A model generated the notes under the pieces. The model worked only from the letters and a program-made list of their open reading frames with translations. It made no database searches and was not told the DNA's origin. DNA of 64,000 bases from JAWKOK01 sp963765875 (GTDB lineage: Bacteria; Chloroflexota; Anaerolineae; Caldilineales; Caldilineaceae): the NCBI GenBank assembly GCA_963765875.1, contig CAVXYK010000012.1, positions 1 through 64,000 of the forward strand, in the 5' to 3' direction. Numbering within the stretch: position 1 is the stretch's first letter; the number at the start of each line of letters is the position of its first letter. This document shows, piece by piece, positions 30,805 to 40,340 of this stretch. A program made the translations under genes and the position numbers.

Positions 30805-32940
30805 ATGAGCATCCATACAAAACGTGCAAACAATTCAACCGGCATGCCGGAGGGTGAAGAGCTTCAACAGCAGGTGGAGAAGCGTCATCAGCGCGGCCAG
30901 ATGTGGCTGTCGCTCTTTCAAATTGCGCTGATCAGCGCAGTCATCGCCCTGGTCGTGCTGATCGCCAATATCATCAACCAGACCGTTGGGTTGGTCGCCA
31001 TCGAAAACGAAAACGATCGGGCGCAATTGGTAGAAGCCCACATCGAAGAAAGGATGATGGCGGTCCCCAATACAACCAGCTCCGAGGACGACACCGCATT
31101 GGCAGATGCCATTGCCGCTGATCCGTATGCGATTGGCTTCTTCGGCTATGCCTTCTATCAGGAGCAGGCCGACCGTCTGCGCCCGTTGGCGATTGACGGC
31201 GTTGAACCCAGCCAAGAGAGCGCAACCGACGGCAGCTATAAATTGTCACGCCCGCTCTACCTTTACACAGGTGAAAGCGTACTGCTCAAGGAACCCCAGG
31301 TCACATCCTTTCTGGACTTCTATCTGCAAAATGTCAACGATGTGATTGAAGAAGTCGGCTATTTCCCCATCTCCGACGACATGCTTGCGGAGCAGGACAA
31401 TGCCTTGCGCGTTGCCACCGGGGGTCCGACAGCCGAGGGCGATTTCGGCGATATCGTTATTTCCGGCAGTTCAACGGTCTACCCGTTGACCGTGCGACTG
31501 GCCGAGATGTTCGAAGCAAACGGCCATGACGGCGCGGTTACAGTCGAAAGCACCGGCACAAAGAGCGGCTATGCAGCACTCTGCGCTGACAAGACCGCGG
31601 CCATCGCCGATTCGAGCCGAGCCATCACCCGCCAAGAGACGGCGGCATGCCTCAAATCCAAACGGACGCCTGTGCAGCTACAGGTCGGCGCCGATGCTGT
31701 AGCTGTTGTGGTCAGCAGCCGGAACGACTTTGCACGTGATCTGAGCGATGAAGAATTGCGGACCATCTTCGGCGGTGGCTTCAGCGAGGCCGAACGCTGG
31801 AGCGATGTGCGCGCCGACTGGCCCGATGAGCCGATTGTGCGCTACATTCCCGGCATAGATAGCGGCACCCTCGACTTCTTCGTCGAGCGGATCTACGTTG
31901 AGGAGCTTCCGCTTGTTGAACTGCCCAAGGAGGCACTGCTCTCGATTCTGGTCGCCAATGAGTCCAAAGGCGTGATCCGCCGTTTCGAAAGCGAACAGCC
32001 GCTGGCAGAGCGATCTCAGGAAGAGATGCACGATCTGGTCGTGGAACGCGTGGTGGCCCCGCGAGTGGTTGCCAGTTGGAATCTGATTCCGTCATTGTTT
32101 GACCGCGAGGAGATCGAGGCGGAGACATTTGAGCGGTACCCGGATGCCGAAGTAGAGTGGCATTCGTGGATCAACCGGAACTTCCTAACCAGCACACAGT
32201 CCAGCGTGCCGGAGTATGCCGGCATTCGTACCGCGCTCTTGGGCACACTCTGGGTCATTCTGATCGTCACCCTCTTCGCAGTGCCGGTTGGGATCGGCGC
32301 TGCCATCTATCTGGAGGAATATGCCACCCAGGGACGCATCAGCCGCATTCTGCAGACCAATATCGACAACCTGGCCGGCGTGCCCTCGATTATCTACGGT
32401 ATTCTGGGTCTGGCCATCTTCGTGCGTGCGCTGGAGATCCTGACCAGCGGTACCGCCTTTGGTGTCGGCGATCCGACCACGGCCAACGGACGAACAATTC
32501 TGTCGGCCGGTCTGACATTGGGGCTGCTGGTATTGCCCATCATCATCATCAATGCCCAGGAAGCCATCCGCGCGGTGCCCCAGTCTCACCGGGAGGCAGG
32601 CTACGGCATGGGCGGCACGCGTTGGCAGGTCGTGCGCAGCCATGTCTTGCCCAGCGCCATCCCCGGCATTCTCACCGGCACGATTCTCGGCATCTCGCGC
32701 GCCATCGGCGAGACCGCGCCACTGGTCGTCATCGGCGCATCGACCTTCATCACAGTCGATCCCACCGGTCCGTTTTCCAAGTTCAGCGTACTGCCCATGC
32801 AGATTTTTCAGTGGACCACACGGCCCCAGGCCGAGTTCAGACATATTGCCGCTGCAGCCAGCATCGTGCTGCTTGTCCTCATGTTTGCCATGAATGGAAC
32901 GGCGATTTACTTAAGAAATCGGTTTAGTCGCGAGTCATGA
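30805..32940 (+). CDS. pstA: PstA permease with an inserted, circularly permuted PstS-like domain
   Basis: 711 residues, more than twice a normal PstA. Residues 34-60 are the first helix. Residues 90-195 match the C-terminal half of PstS (YAIGFFGYAFYQEQADRL, LSRPLYLYTGESVLLKEPQV, DVIEEVGYFPIS). Residues 215-370 match the N-terminal half (IVISGSSTVYPLTVRLAEMF, IADSSRAITR, RYIPGIDSGTLDFFVE). Residues 368-470 are a long external segment, and 471-711 the PstA channel core (GIGAAIYLEEYA, HREAGYGMGGTRWQVV, SRAIGETAPLVVIGA). Phosphate-contact motifs SGSST, DSSR and R...DSGT are kept. The external location follows from insertion between the first and second helices. The frame is intact and conserved throughout. 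Confidence 0.95.
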   Translation: MSIHTKRANNSTGMPEGEELQQQVEKRHQRGQMWLSLFQIALISAVIALVVLIANIINQTVGLVAIENENDRAQLVEAHIEERMMAVPNTTSSEDDTALADAIAADPYAIGFFGYAFYQEQADRLRPLAIDGVEPSQESATDGSYKLSRPLYLYTGESVLLKEPQVTSFLDFYLQNVNDVIEEVGYFPISDDMLAEQDNALRVATGGPTAEGDFGDIVISGSSTVYPLTVRLAEMFEANGHDGAVTVESTGTKSGYAALCADKTAAIADSSRAITRQETAACLKSKRTPVQLQVGADAVAVVVSSRNDFARDLSDEELRTIFGGGFSEAERWSDVRADWPDEPIVRYIPGIDSGTLDFFVERIYVEELPLVELPKEALLSILVANESKGVIRRFESEQPLAERSQEEMHDLVVERVVAPRVVASWNLIPSLFDREEIEAETFERYPDAEVEWHSWINRNFLTSTQSSVPEYAGIRTALLGTLWVILIVTLFAVPVGIGAAIYLEEYATQGRISRILQTNIDNLAGVPSIIYGILGLAIFVRALEILTSGTAFGVGDPTTANGRTILSAGLTLGLLVLPIIIINAQEAIRAVPQSHREAGYGMGGTRWQVVRSHVLPSAIPGILTGTILGISRAIGETAPLVVIGASTFITVDPTGPFSKFSVLPMQIFQWTTRPQAEFRHIAAAASIVLLVLMFAMNGTAIYLRNRFSRES

Positions 32941-32948
32941 GAGGGGAA

Positions 32949-33120
32949 GTGATGCGTGCTGCGTAATTCGTAATGCGTACTGCGTATTTTTGTCGTAGAG
33001 ATTCCGGCTGTCGCGATTTGTACCGCTTCAAACGCACAATGGCATGTCGAGAAAACCACTCCAATGACGAGATCTTACGCAGTACGTGTTACGCATTACG
33101 TGTTACGCAGTACGCATCAC
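32949..33120. repeat. Imperfect inverted repeat of TACGCAGTACGT type, inside the pst operon
   Basis: GTGATGCGTGCTGCGTAATT and further copies of GCGTAATGCGTA at 32949-32989 face their complement at 33073-33120 (TTACGCATTACG, TTACGCAGTACGCATCAC), with about 85 unrelated bases between. The structure resembles a small palindromic dispersed element. Similar single arms lie at 3650-3676 and 48700-48722. It separates pstA from pstB. Confidence 0.7.
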
Positions 33121-33162
33121 TTGCCCTTCCTTCCTCTATAACCATTACCAGGAGTTCAACAC

Positions 33163-33987
33163 ATGTCAGTACAAACCCAAGCGCCCGAGATGACAGTCGA
33201 CCGCCAGACTGTTCAGTTCTCCGGGCAAGCGACGGTCGAGGCCAACGACCTCAATGTCTACTACGGCAATTTTCATGCTGTTCAGAATGTGAGTTTGCAG
33301 ATCGCCCCGCGCAAGATCACAGGCTTCATTGGCCCGTCCGGCTGCGGCAAGAGCACGGTTCTGCGCTGCTTCAACCGTATGAACGATCTGATTCCCATCG
33401 CTCGCATCGAGGGAGAGGTGCTCTTTGAGGGCCAGGACATCTATGCCGACAATGTCGATCCGGTGGAAGTGCGCCGGCGCATCGGCATGGTCTTTCAGAA
33501 ACCCAACCCATTCCCCAAGTCAATCTATGATAATATCGCCTGGGGCGCCAAAATCAATGGCTATAAGGGTAATATGGATGACCTAGTTGAGGAGTCGCTG
33601 CGCAATGCAGCGCTCTGGAATGAGGTCAAGGACAAACTGAAGCAGAGCGCCTATGGCCTCTCCGGCGGCCAACAGCAGCGCCTCTGCATCGCCCGCGCCA
33701 TAGCGACCAAGCCCGAGATCATCCTCATGGATGAACCTTGCTCAGCCCTGGATCCGATTGCGACGCTGGCCATCGAAGATCTGATGAAGGAACTGGTCGA
33801 GCAGTACACCATCATCATCGTGACCCACAACATGCAGCAGGCCGCGCGTGTGTCAGATTTCACGGCCTTTTTCATGGTCGATGACAACCGCACAGGCTAC
33901 CTGGCCGAATACGGCCCCACCAGCGAACTCTTCACCCGACCAAAGAATCCGCGCACTGAGGATTATATTACGGGGCGATTTGGGTAG
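33163..33987 (+). CDS. pstB: Phosphate ABC transporter ATP-binding protein
   Basis: 274-residue cytoplasmic ATPase energising the PstCA channel. Walker A GPSGCGKST, Q-loop VFQKPNPFPKSIYDNI, signature LSGGQQQRLCIARA, Walker B ILMDEPCSALD, and H-loop VTHNMQQAARV are all canonical, and the ending TEDYITGRFG is typical of PstB. It starts at ATG 33163 after CCAGGAG. A 222-base gap with a palindromic repeat separates it from pstA. About 25 residues before the conserved core are specific to this protein. Confidence 0.97.
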   Translation: MSVQTQAPEMTVDRQTVQFSGQATVEANDLNVYYGNFHAVQNVSLQIAPRKITGFIGPSGCGKSTVLRCFNRMNDLIPIARIEGEVLFEGQDIYADNVDPVEVRRRIGMVFQKPNPFPKSIYDNIAWGAKINGYKGNMDDLVEESLRNAALWNEVKDKLKQSAYGLSGGQQQRLCIARAIATKPEIILMDEPCSALDPIATLAIEDLMKELVEQYTIIIVTHNMQQAARVSDFTAFFMVDDNRTGYLAEYGPTSELFTRPKNPRTEDYITGRFG

Positions 33988-34026
33988 GTCGATGACAGGG
34001 TTAAGGGGTGAACCTTCGCTCAGTCG

Positions 34027-34068
34027 TCACCTTGTCACCCTATCACCTTGTCACCCCTTCACTCCACG
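34027..34068. repeat. Short tandem TCACCTTGTCACCC units between pstB and phoU
   Basis: GTCACCTTGTCACCCTATC is followed by another ACCTTGTCACCCC unit. It is a low-complexity dispersed-repeat type element of about 16-base period with no clear function. Confidence 0.5.
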
Positions 34069-34096
34069 CTACCGGAAGCGAATAGGAGCAGCGCAT

Positions 34097-34780
34097 ATGC
34101 CACGCGAACAATTTGAACAGGACCTACAAGACCTGAAGGACGAACTGCTGTTGCTCAGCAGCATGGCTTCTGATGCGGTTCATCAGGCGGTCGCGGCCAT
34201 GCAGGCAATGGATACCGGCAAGGCACGCAGGATCATTGAGGCGGATGCAGCCATCAATCGTAAGCGGTTTGCGATTGAGGATACCTGCCTGACGCTAATC
34301 GCAACACAGCAGCCCATGGCACGCGACATGCGGTTGCTGGCCGCGATCCTGGAAATCGCCGGAGAGCTTGAACGTATCGGCGACTATGGCAAGGGCATCG
34401 GACGCATCATCATCTATATGAATGGCAATACGCCAATCAAAAAACTGGTCCACATTCCGAAAATGGAGACCCTTGCCTACTCCATGCTTGACAAGGCCAT
34501 GACTGCCTTTGTGAATGGCGATGTCACACTGGCCAAAAGCGTGCCCATGCTAGATGACCAGGTGGACGACCTCTACAACTTGGTCTATCGAGAATTGCTG
34601 GAACTTCTTTTGGTCCAGCCTGAGGCTATGGAGCGAGGCAATCACCTGCTCTGGGCCGCCCACAATCTGGAACGGTATGCGGATCGAACCATCAACATCT
34701 GTGAGCGCGTCGAGTACATGTGCACAGGCATCTATCGCGAGACGGATACCCTCGAATTCGGCATGAGTGGCGTGAACTGA
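34097..34780 (+). CDS. phoU: Phosphate signalling protein PhoU
   Basis: 227-residue, all-helical cytoplasmic protein that connects Pst transport to the PhoR-type kinase and represses the regulon in high phosphate. Two PhoU repeats are visible, each with the metal-binding E(D)xxxD pattern: ELERIGDYGKGI (about residues 94-105) and NLERYADRTINICE (about 193-206). ATG 34097 is chosen for its AGGAG site 8 bases upstream and the typical start PREQFEQDLQDLKDELL. Longer in-frame upstream sequence is unconserved. It is last in the pst operon, with a hairpin after it. Confidence 0.95.
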   Translation: MPREQFEQDLQDLKDELLLLSSMASDAVHQAVAAMQAMDTGKARRIIEADAAINRKRFAIEDTCLTLIATQQPMARDMRLLAAILEIAGELERIGDYGKGIGRIIIYMNGNTPIKKLVHIPKMETLAYSMLDKAMTAFVNGDVTLAKSVPMLDDQVDDLYNLVYRELLELLLVQPEAMERGNHLLWAAHNLERYADRTINICERVEYMCTGIYRETDTLEFGMSGVN

Positions 34781-34813
34781 GCCGCGTCGACATACATGGA
34801 ATCCAACTTCTGG

Positions 34814-34859
34814 CATCAAGAAGCGGGCAGAACTCTGTGGTTCTGTCCGCTTCTTGATG
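34814..34859 (+). terminator. Hairpin at the end of the pst-phoU operon
   Basis: 20-base arms (34814-34833, 34840-34859; CATCAAGAAGCGGGCAGAAC and near-complement, one G.U) around a 6-base loop. It is the likely transcription end of the phosphate operon. Confidence 0.7.
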
Positions 34860-35013
34860 TTGGCAGTGGGCTTGAACCCTGCCTCAGTGAAGTCGTCCAA
34901 CGGGATCTCAGGCGCGATTGCCCTACCTCTATCTTTGACACCGCTGTTCGCCGCCCAATATAATGGTCTCCACTGAAAGAGGGAATTGCACATAGAATAT
35001 AAGGAAATCAAGA

Positions 35014-35577
35014 ATGGCAGATGTACAGACTTTACGCAAGGGAAATGTCTTTGAAGAGAACGATCAGCTCTGGAAAGTACTGGAGTTTCAGCATATCAAA
35101 GTAGCCCGAGGCGGAGCCACCATTCGCCTCAAATTGCGCAATCTACGCACAGGCTCGACGGTCGAAAAGACATTCAACAACGGAGCCCGCGTCAATGATG
35201 TGCGCCTCGAGTCAGACGACGTCGAGTATCTCTATACCGATGGCGAATTCTACTATTTTATGAATACCAAGACCTTCGAACAGGTTCTACTAACCGCAGA
35301 GGCGCTGGAAGGTGTGCTTGAGTATCTGACCGACAATCAGATCGTCTCACTGGATACCTATGAGGGTGAGCCGATCAGCATCGATCTGCCGACGACTGTC
35401 GACCTGAATGTGGTGTGGGCTGAGGCAGCTGTAGCCGGCGACACAGCCAATACACCCAACAAGCAGATAGAGCTGGAGACCGGACTAAAGATTCAGGCGC
35501 CCATGTTCGTGAAAGAAGGCGACGTTATTCGCGTCGACACACGTACGTGCAGCTATGTGACCCGGGTGCAACAGTAG
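35014..35577 (+). CDS. efp: Translation elongation factor P
   Basis: 187 residues, the three-barrel EF-P that rescues ribosomes stalled at proline runs. KOW-like N-domain (TLRKGNVFEENDQLWKVLEF), the tip loop HIKVARGGATIRLKLRNL, the OB domain and the C-terminal domain (TGLKIQAPMFVKEGDVIRVDTRT) are all present. The residue at the tip is Arg32 rather than Lys, as in rhamnosylated EF-Ps, but the flanks (VARGGA) differ from both the Lys (PGKGQA) and the Arg/EarP (SGRN) types. ATG 35014 follows AAGGAAATCAAG. It is monocistronic. Confidence 0.97.
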   Translation: MADVQTLRKGNVFEENDQLWKVLEFQHIKVARGGATIRLKLRNLRTGSTVEKTFNNGARVNDVRLESDDVEYLYTDGEFYYFMNTKTFEQVLLTAEALEGVLEYLTDNQIVSLDTYEGEPISIDLPTTVDLNVVWAEAAVAGDTANTPNKQIELETGLKIQAPMFVKEGDVIRVDTRTCSYVTRVQQ

Positions 35578-35674
35578 CGAATCAGTTGATCTCAGATGGC
35601 GTCGATTCCGTTGAATAATTGTCGCTCCAAACTTGATCTTCTGCGGCGATATGGGTATACTGTCGCATGTAATT

Positions 35675-35747
35675 GCCGTTGTAGCTCAGCTGGTAGAGCG
35701 GTGCACTCGTAATGCTCAGGTCATCGGTTCGACTCCGATCAACGGCT
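35675..35747 (+). tRNA. tRNA-Thr (anticodon CGT)
   Basis: Full cloverleaf: acceptor stem GCCGTTG/CAACGGC, D-arm GCTC...GAGC, anticodon loop CTCGTAA with CGT, and T-arm ATCGG-TTCGACT-CCGAT. The 3' CCA is not encoded. The second anticodon-stem pair is a U.U mismatch (GTGCA opposite TGCTC). A terminator follows at 35754. Confidence 0.95.
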
Positions 35748-35753
35748 TCTTAG

Positions 35754-35789
35754 AACCACTCGTCTTCTACATCAGGCGGGTGGTTTTTT
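35754..35789 (+). terminator. Intrinsic terminator of tRNA-Thr
   Basis: AACCACTCG (35754-35762) pairs with CGGGTGGTT (35777-35785), with one wobble, followed by TTTT. It also lies just past the stop of the minus-strand gene at 35795. Confidence 0.8.
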
Positions 35790-35794
35790 GTTGG

Positions 35795-36025
35795 CTACCA
35801 GGAAAGCCAGGGCACGCCTGGAATACCGCCCAACCGATAGAGCTGGTAGATTCCATAGAGCAGATAGATGGCCAACACAAAGACCGTCACGCGCAGGAAG
35901 CGGTCACGTTTCGCCCATATGGCTTTGCTCTGTAGCCAAACTGCAGATGGCCGCCAGAGCAAAAGCAGCAGCAATATGATTAGAAGTATCAGAAATCTAC
36001 GTAGACTCACTTGGGTTTCACCCAA
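35795..36025 (-). CDS. Small two-helix membrane protein
   Basis: Unrecognised 76-residue protein with two strong hydrophobic helices (FLILLIILLLLLLW, about 11-24; VTVFVLAIYLLYGIYQLY, about 47-64) joined by a basic cytoplasmic-type loop (LQSKAIWAKRDRFLR). It ends at the tRNA terminator. Similar small proteins with a WLQSKAIWAKRD loop are plausible in this group, but I cannot name the family. The frame is coherent and the composition clearly membrane-like, which supports a real gene. Confidence 0.6.
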   Translation of the reverse strand: MGETQVSLRRFLILLIILLLLLLWRPSAVWLQSKAIWAKRDRFLRVTVFVLAIYLLYGIYQLYRLGGIPGVPWLSW

Positions 36026-36108
36026 AGCATTGTACGATCGAGTCGTTCTCGCATATTCTCTTCTACGCTGATAGCGGCAGAGAAGCGTATCGAAAGGTTT
36101 GCCGACGT

Positions 36109-36792
36109 GTGATGGACATACGGCTGCTACTACATCCCAATAGTCCGGGATTTTGGATCCTCGTCAGTCTGCTTGCCTGGTTGGCAATCAGGCTAACGAC
36201 CCGCTACTGGTCACCGCGCCAGCTTCTCTGGATCACTGTAGCACGTTGGGTCCTGATTCCCTATGCCGGCCTGATTGCAGGGAGCCTTTCGCCCCAGCTC
36301 ATGGGCTTGATCGACATTGATTGGCAGACCACGCTGGGCATCGGTATTGTGCTCACTGCGATCCTCATCGGCCTGATGGCAGTCGTGCGATTCATGCTCG
36401 ATGACGGTTCCACTGCCGATACAAGTCCCCCTGATAGAGAAGCGAAAGCGGCACGTGCCCCCGGCTGGCTATTGAGCGGCATGACGATAATCACAACCGG
36501 AGCCGAACAGTTTCAGTGGTCGTTTCTGCGCGGTGCTGTCCTGGAAATCGCCCTGCTAAATTTCACGGATATGGGTCAGGCCGGCTATTGGCCTATCTGG
36601 ATAGCCACCTTACTGGCGCTGCCGGCAATCCTGCTACAGCCTCTCAATCGGACTGACAGGTTGCTCAAAGTTACAATACTGATCATAAGCGCCATTCTTT
36701 TCGTCTTCACTCAAAATTTCTGGCTCTGCTGGACGTTCCACGCTTCAGCCTGGCTGCTCCTTGCTACCAACAGAACGTCTCACGCGAAATAA
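36109..36792 (+). CDS. Polytopic membrane protein of unknown function
   Basis: 227 residues with about six hydrophobic segments and one polar cytoplasmic-type loop (GSTADTSPPDREAKAARA). An EQFQWSFLRGAVLEI stretch near residue 145 faintly recalls the EExxxR motif of CPBP proteases, but the second and third motifs are not clear, so I do not assign that family. It starts at ATG 36109, or at the second ATG at 36112. It is divergent from the small membrane gene at 36025 and ends before a palindromic terminator. Confidence 0.7.
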   Translation: MMDIRLLLHPNSPGFWILVSLLAWLAIRLTTRYWSPRQLLWITVARWVLIPYAGLIAGSLSPQLMGLIDIDWQTTLGIGIVLTAILIGLMAVVRFMLDDGSTADTSPPDREAKAARAPGWLLSGMTIITTGAEQFQWSFLRGAVLEIALLNFTDMGQAGYWPIWIATLLALPAILLQPLNRTDRLLKVTILIISAILFVFTQNFWLCWTFHASAWLLLATNRTSHAK

Positions 36793-36794
36793 AT

Positions 36795-36817
36795 AGTGCG
36801 CAGAAAATCTGCGCACT
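36795..36817. terminator. Bidirectional hairpin
   Basis: AGTGCGCAGA / TCTGCGCACT perfect arms with a 3-base loop between the convergent genes ending at 36792 and 36864. Confidence 0.7.
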
Positions 36818-36863
36818 CGTGTCACTATTCTCGATCTATTATGTTCGTGCGCAGACCACAATT

Positions 36864-37139
36864 CTAGATCAGCAATCCAACGCCGATCACCAGCGCAAAG
36901 AGCACAACCGAAACGATGAGCAATTGACGTAGATCCTTCACAACGTAGGCATAGTCATGCTTCCAGTCAACGCTGTCAGATCCCTTGGCGGAATCGACAG
37001 TCTTGGTTGATTCAGTTGCCACAGCATCTGTCGCCGTGTTGCTCTGCGCAACCGTCGATTTATCGTCTTTGTACAGCTCGCTGTAATTGCGCGGGTTGGC
37101 GCTGGAGAGTTTCTTCTTGCGATTCTTCTTTGAGGCCAT
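36864..37139 (-). CDS. Small C-terminally anchored membrane protein
   Basis: 91 residues: a strongly basic N-terminus (SKKNRKKKLSSANPRNYSEL), a polar Ser/Thr/Asp linker, then one C-terminal helix (LLIVSVVLFALVIGVGLLI) at the very end. Predicted topology: cytoplasmic body with a tail anchor. No known domain. The orderly composition and the ATG with AGGAAGAAACTC upstream support a real gene. It may be co-transcribed with nothing; murJ downstream is 185 bases away. Confidence 0.7.
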   Translation of the reverse strand: MASKKNRKKKLSSANPRNYSELYKDDKSTVAQSNTATDAVATESTKTVDSAKGSDSVDWKHDYAYVVKDLRQLLIVSVVLFALVIGVGLLI

Positions 37140-37254
37140 GAGTTTCTTCCTAATCCTCTGAATTCAACAGGTCATTTGGAACAATTATACGCTGCGTTGA
37201 GGTCAGGTCCAAAAACGTTGGATTCATGACGGCGCAAGGAAAGGACTTCAACAC

Positions 37255-37320
37255 GGCAACACGGAGGTGGCACAGAGATGCCACCTAGATGTCACGGAGA
37301 TGCCACGGATCGGAATAGAG
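37255..37320. repeat. Short GCCAC(GGA) direct repeats between small gene and murJ end
   Basis: Units of the type CACGGAGATGCCAC recur (AACACGGAGGTGGCACAGAGATGCCACC, GTCACGGAGATGCCACGGATC, in separate pieces). A short dispersed-repeat type sequence without coding potential. Confidence 0.5.
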
Positions 37321-37324
37321 CGTA

Positions 37325-38974
<1,650 letters not shown>

Positions 38975-39015
38975 GACGTCGATTGTAGCACAGGGCGAGA
39001 TGTGCAAACGAAAGG

Positions 39016-39056
39016 AATGCGTAGGGCGCGACCCTTATGGTCACGCCCTACGCATT
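39016..39056. terminator. Hairpin between trxB and murJ
   Basis: AATGCGTAGGGCGCGACC and GGTCACGCCCTACGCATT pair with one mismatch and a 5-base loop. It shares GCGTAGGGCG-type sequence with other dispersed repeats. Possible terminator. Confidence 0.6.
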
Positions 39057-39099
39057 ACCGGGTTATTTCCTGGGCCTCACACCCATGAACAAACAGATG

Positions 39100-40137
39100 C
39101 TAGGCAAGTACCCGTTTCGGCTGCATAAACTCTCGCGGGTCTTCGGCGCCGGGATAGCCGTCCTCCTCGAGCTCAGCCAGGAATTTCTCGGTCTGAATGG
39201 CGGCCGTGCAGCCCTGACCTACACTGGTAGCGACCTGCTTGAAGACCTTGTCCATGATTTCGCCGCCGGCAAAGACGCCCGCAACGTTGGTTCGTGAAGC
39301 ACGATCGGTGATCAAGTGACCGTCCTCGTCCAGTTCAAGCTTGTCTTCCAACAGTTCGTTGTTGGGGATGTGGCCGATGAAGACGAAGACACCGTCCGTA
39401 TCCAGATGGCCTTCCTCGCCGGTCACCGTGTCCTCGGTCTTGACGCCGACCACCTGCCCGTCGTCACCCTCAATCTCGGTCACTACCGAGTTCCAGACAA
39501 ACTCGATCTTGTCGTTCTTCATGGCCCGATTCTGCAGAATCTTGCTGGCGCGCAATTCATCTCGTCGATGGATGATGCGCACGCGTGAGGCAAATTTGGT
39601 CAGGAAGAGCGCCTCTTCCACAGCGCTGTCGCCGCCGCCGACCACAAGCACATCCTTGCCCCGGAAGAAGAATCCATCACAGGTCGCGCAGTAGCTCACG
39701 CCCTTGCCCATATAGTCCATCTCGCCCGGCACCTGAAGATAGCGCGGCCGTGCGCCCGTGCAGACGATAATCGAGCGGGTCGTATATTCCTTGCCGTTCT
39801 GAGTGCGCACTTGGAATGGATGCTGGTCGATTACCAGTTCAGTCACGTAATCAAAATCAACACGCAGACCGAACTTTTCAGCCTGGGTTTTCATCTTCTC
39901 GACTAGCTCAGGCCCGCTCAGGCTTTCCGGAAAGCCGGGGTAGTTCTCGATCTCATAGGTGATGCTCACCTGGCCGCCATAGTCGTTGCCGGTGATCAGA
40001 AGCGGATTCAGGTTGGCCCGGGCCGTATAGAGCCCTGCGGTAAACCCGGCTGGACCACTGCCCACGATGATCACGTCTTCGATTGCGCCGGATTCTTCGC
40101 CGGCGCCGTTTGTCATTGTTGTCTCTTCGCTCATCAT
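39100..40137 (-). CDS. trxB: Thioredoxin reductase
   Basis: 345-residue flavoprotein reducing thioredoxin with NADPH. FAD-binding GSGPAGFTAGLYTARA, redox-active SYCATCDGFFFRG, NADPH-binding VGGGDSAVEEALFL and HRRDELRAS are typical of low-Mr TrxR. In the second FAD motif the usual GD is replaced by GE (GVFAGGEIMD). The C-terminus is about 20 residues longer than in E. coli TrxB. ATG 40137 or 40134, both after GAGGAG. It sits upstream of murJ on the same strand; no thioredoxin gene is adjacent. Confidence 0.95.
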   Translation of the reverse strand: MMSEETTMTNGAGEESGAIEDVIIVGSGPAGFTAGLYTARANLNPLLITGNDYGGQVSITYEIENYPGFPESLSGPELVEKMKTQAEKFGLRVDFDYVTELVIDQHPFQVRTQNGKEYTTRSIIVCTGARPRYLQVPGEMDYMGKGVSYCATCDGFFFRGKDVLVVGGGDSAVEEALFLTKFASRVRIIHRRDELRASKILQNRAMKNDKIEFVWNSVVTEIEGDDGQVVGVKTEDTVTGEEGHLDTDGVFVFIGHIPNNELLEDKLELDEDGHLITDRASRTNVAGVFAGGEIMDKVFKQVATSVGQGCTAAIQTEKFLAELEEDGYPGAEDPREFMQPKRVLA

Positions 40138-40268
40138 TTTTTCTCCTCAGTACACGCAAAAGCGCCAATGCACTATGTTTTCTATAGCGAAATTATACTG
40201 TTTCAGTATAGAATCGTCAAACCATCATTCCCGTAGTCGGGCGTACAAAACGCCAAACCCAGCCGGTA

Positions 40269-40291
40269 GGGGCAGGGCTTGTCCCTGCCCC
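40269..40291. terminator. Hairpin upstream of trxB
   Basis: GGGGCAGGG-CTTGT-CCCTGCCCC, perfect 9-base arms. It lies between the stop of the 40341 gene and trxB, both on the minus strand, and may terminate the former. Confidence 0.6.
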
Positions 40292-40340
40292 GCCCTGACC
40301 TGACAGTACCGGATAACAACATCTCAAGATTGGCAGAAGC

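Noticed and set aside
32949..33120. CRISPR-like array
   Set aside because: The repeats are inverted, unevenly spaced and have no spacers of constant length; no cas genes are present.
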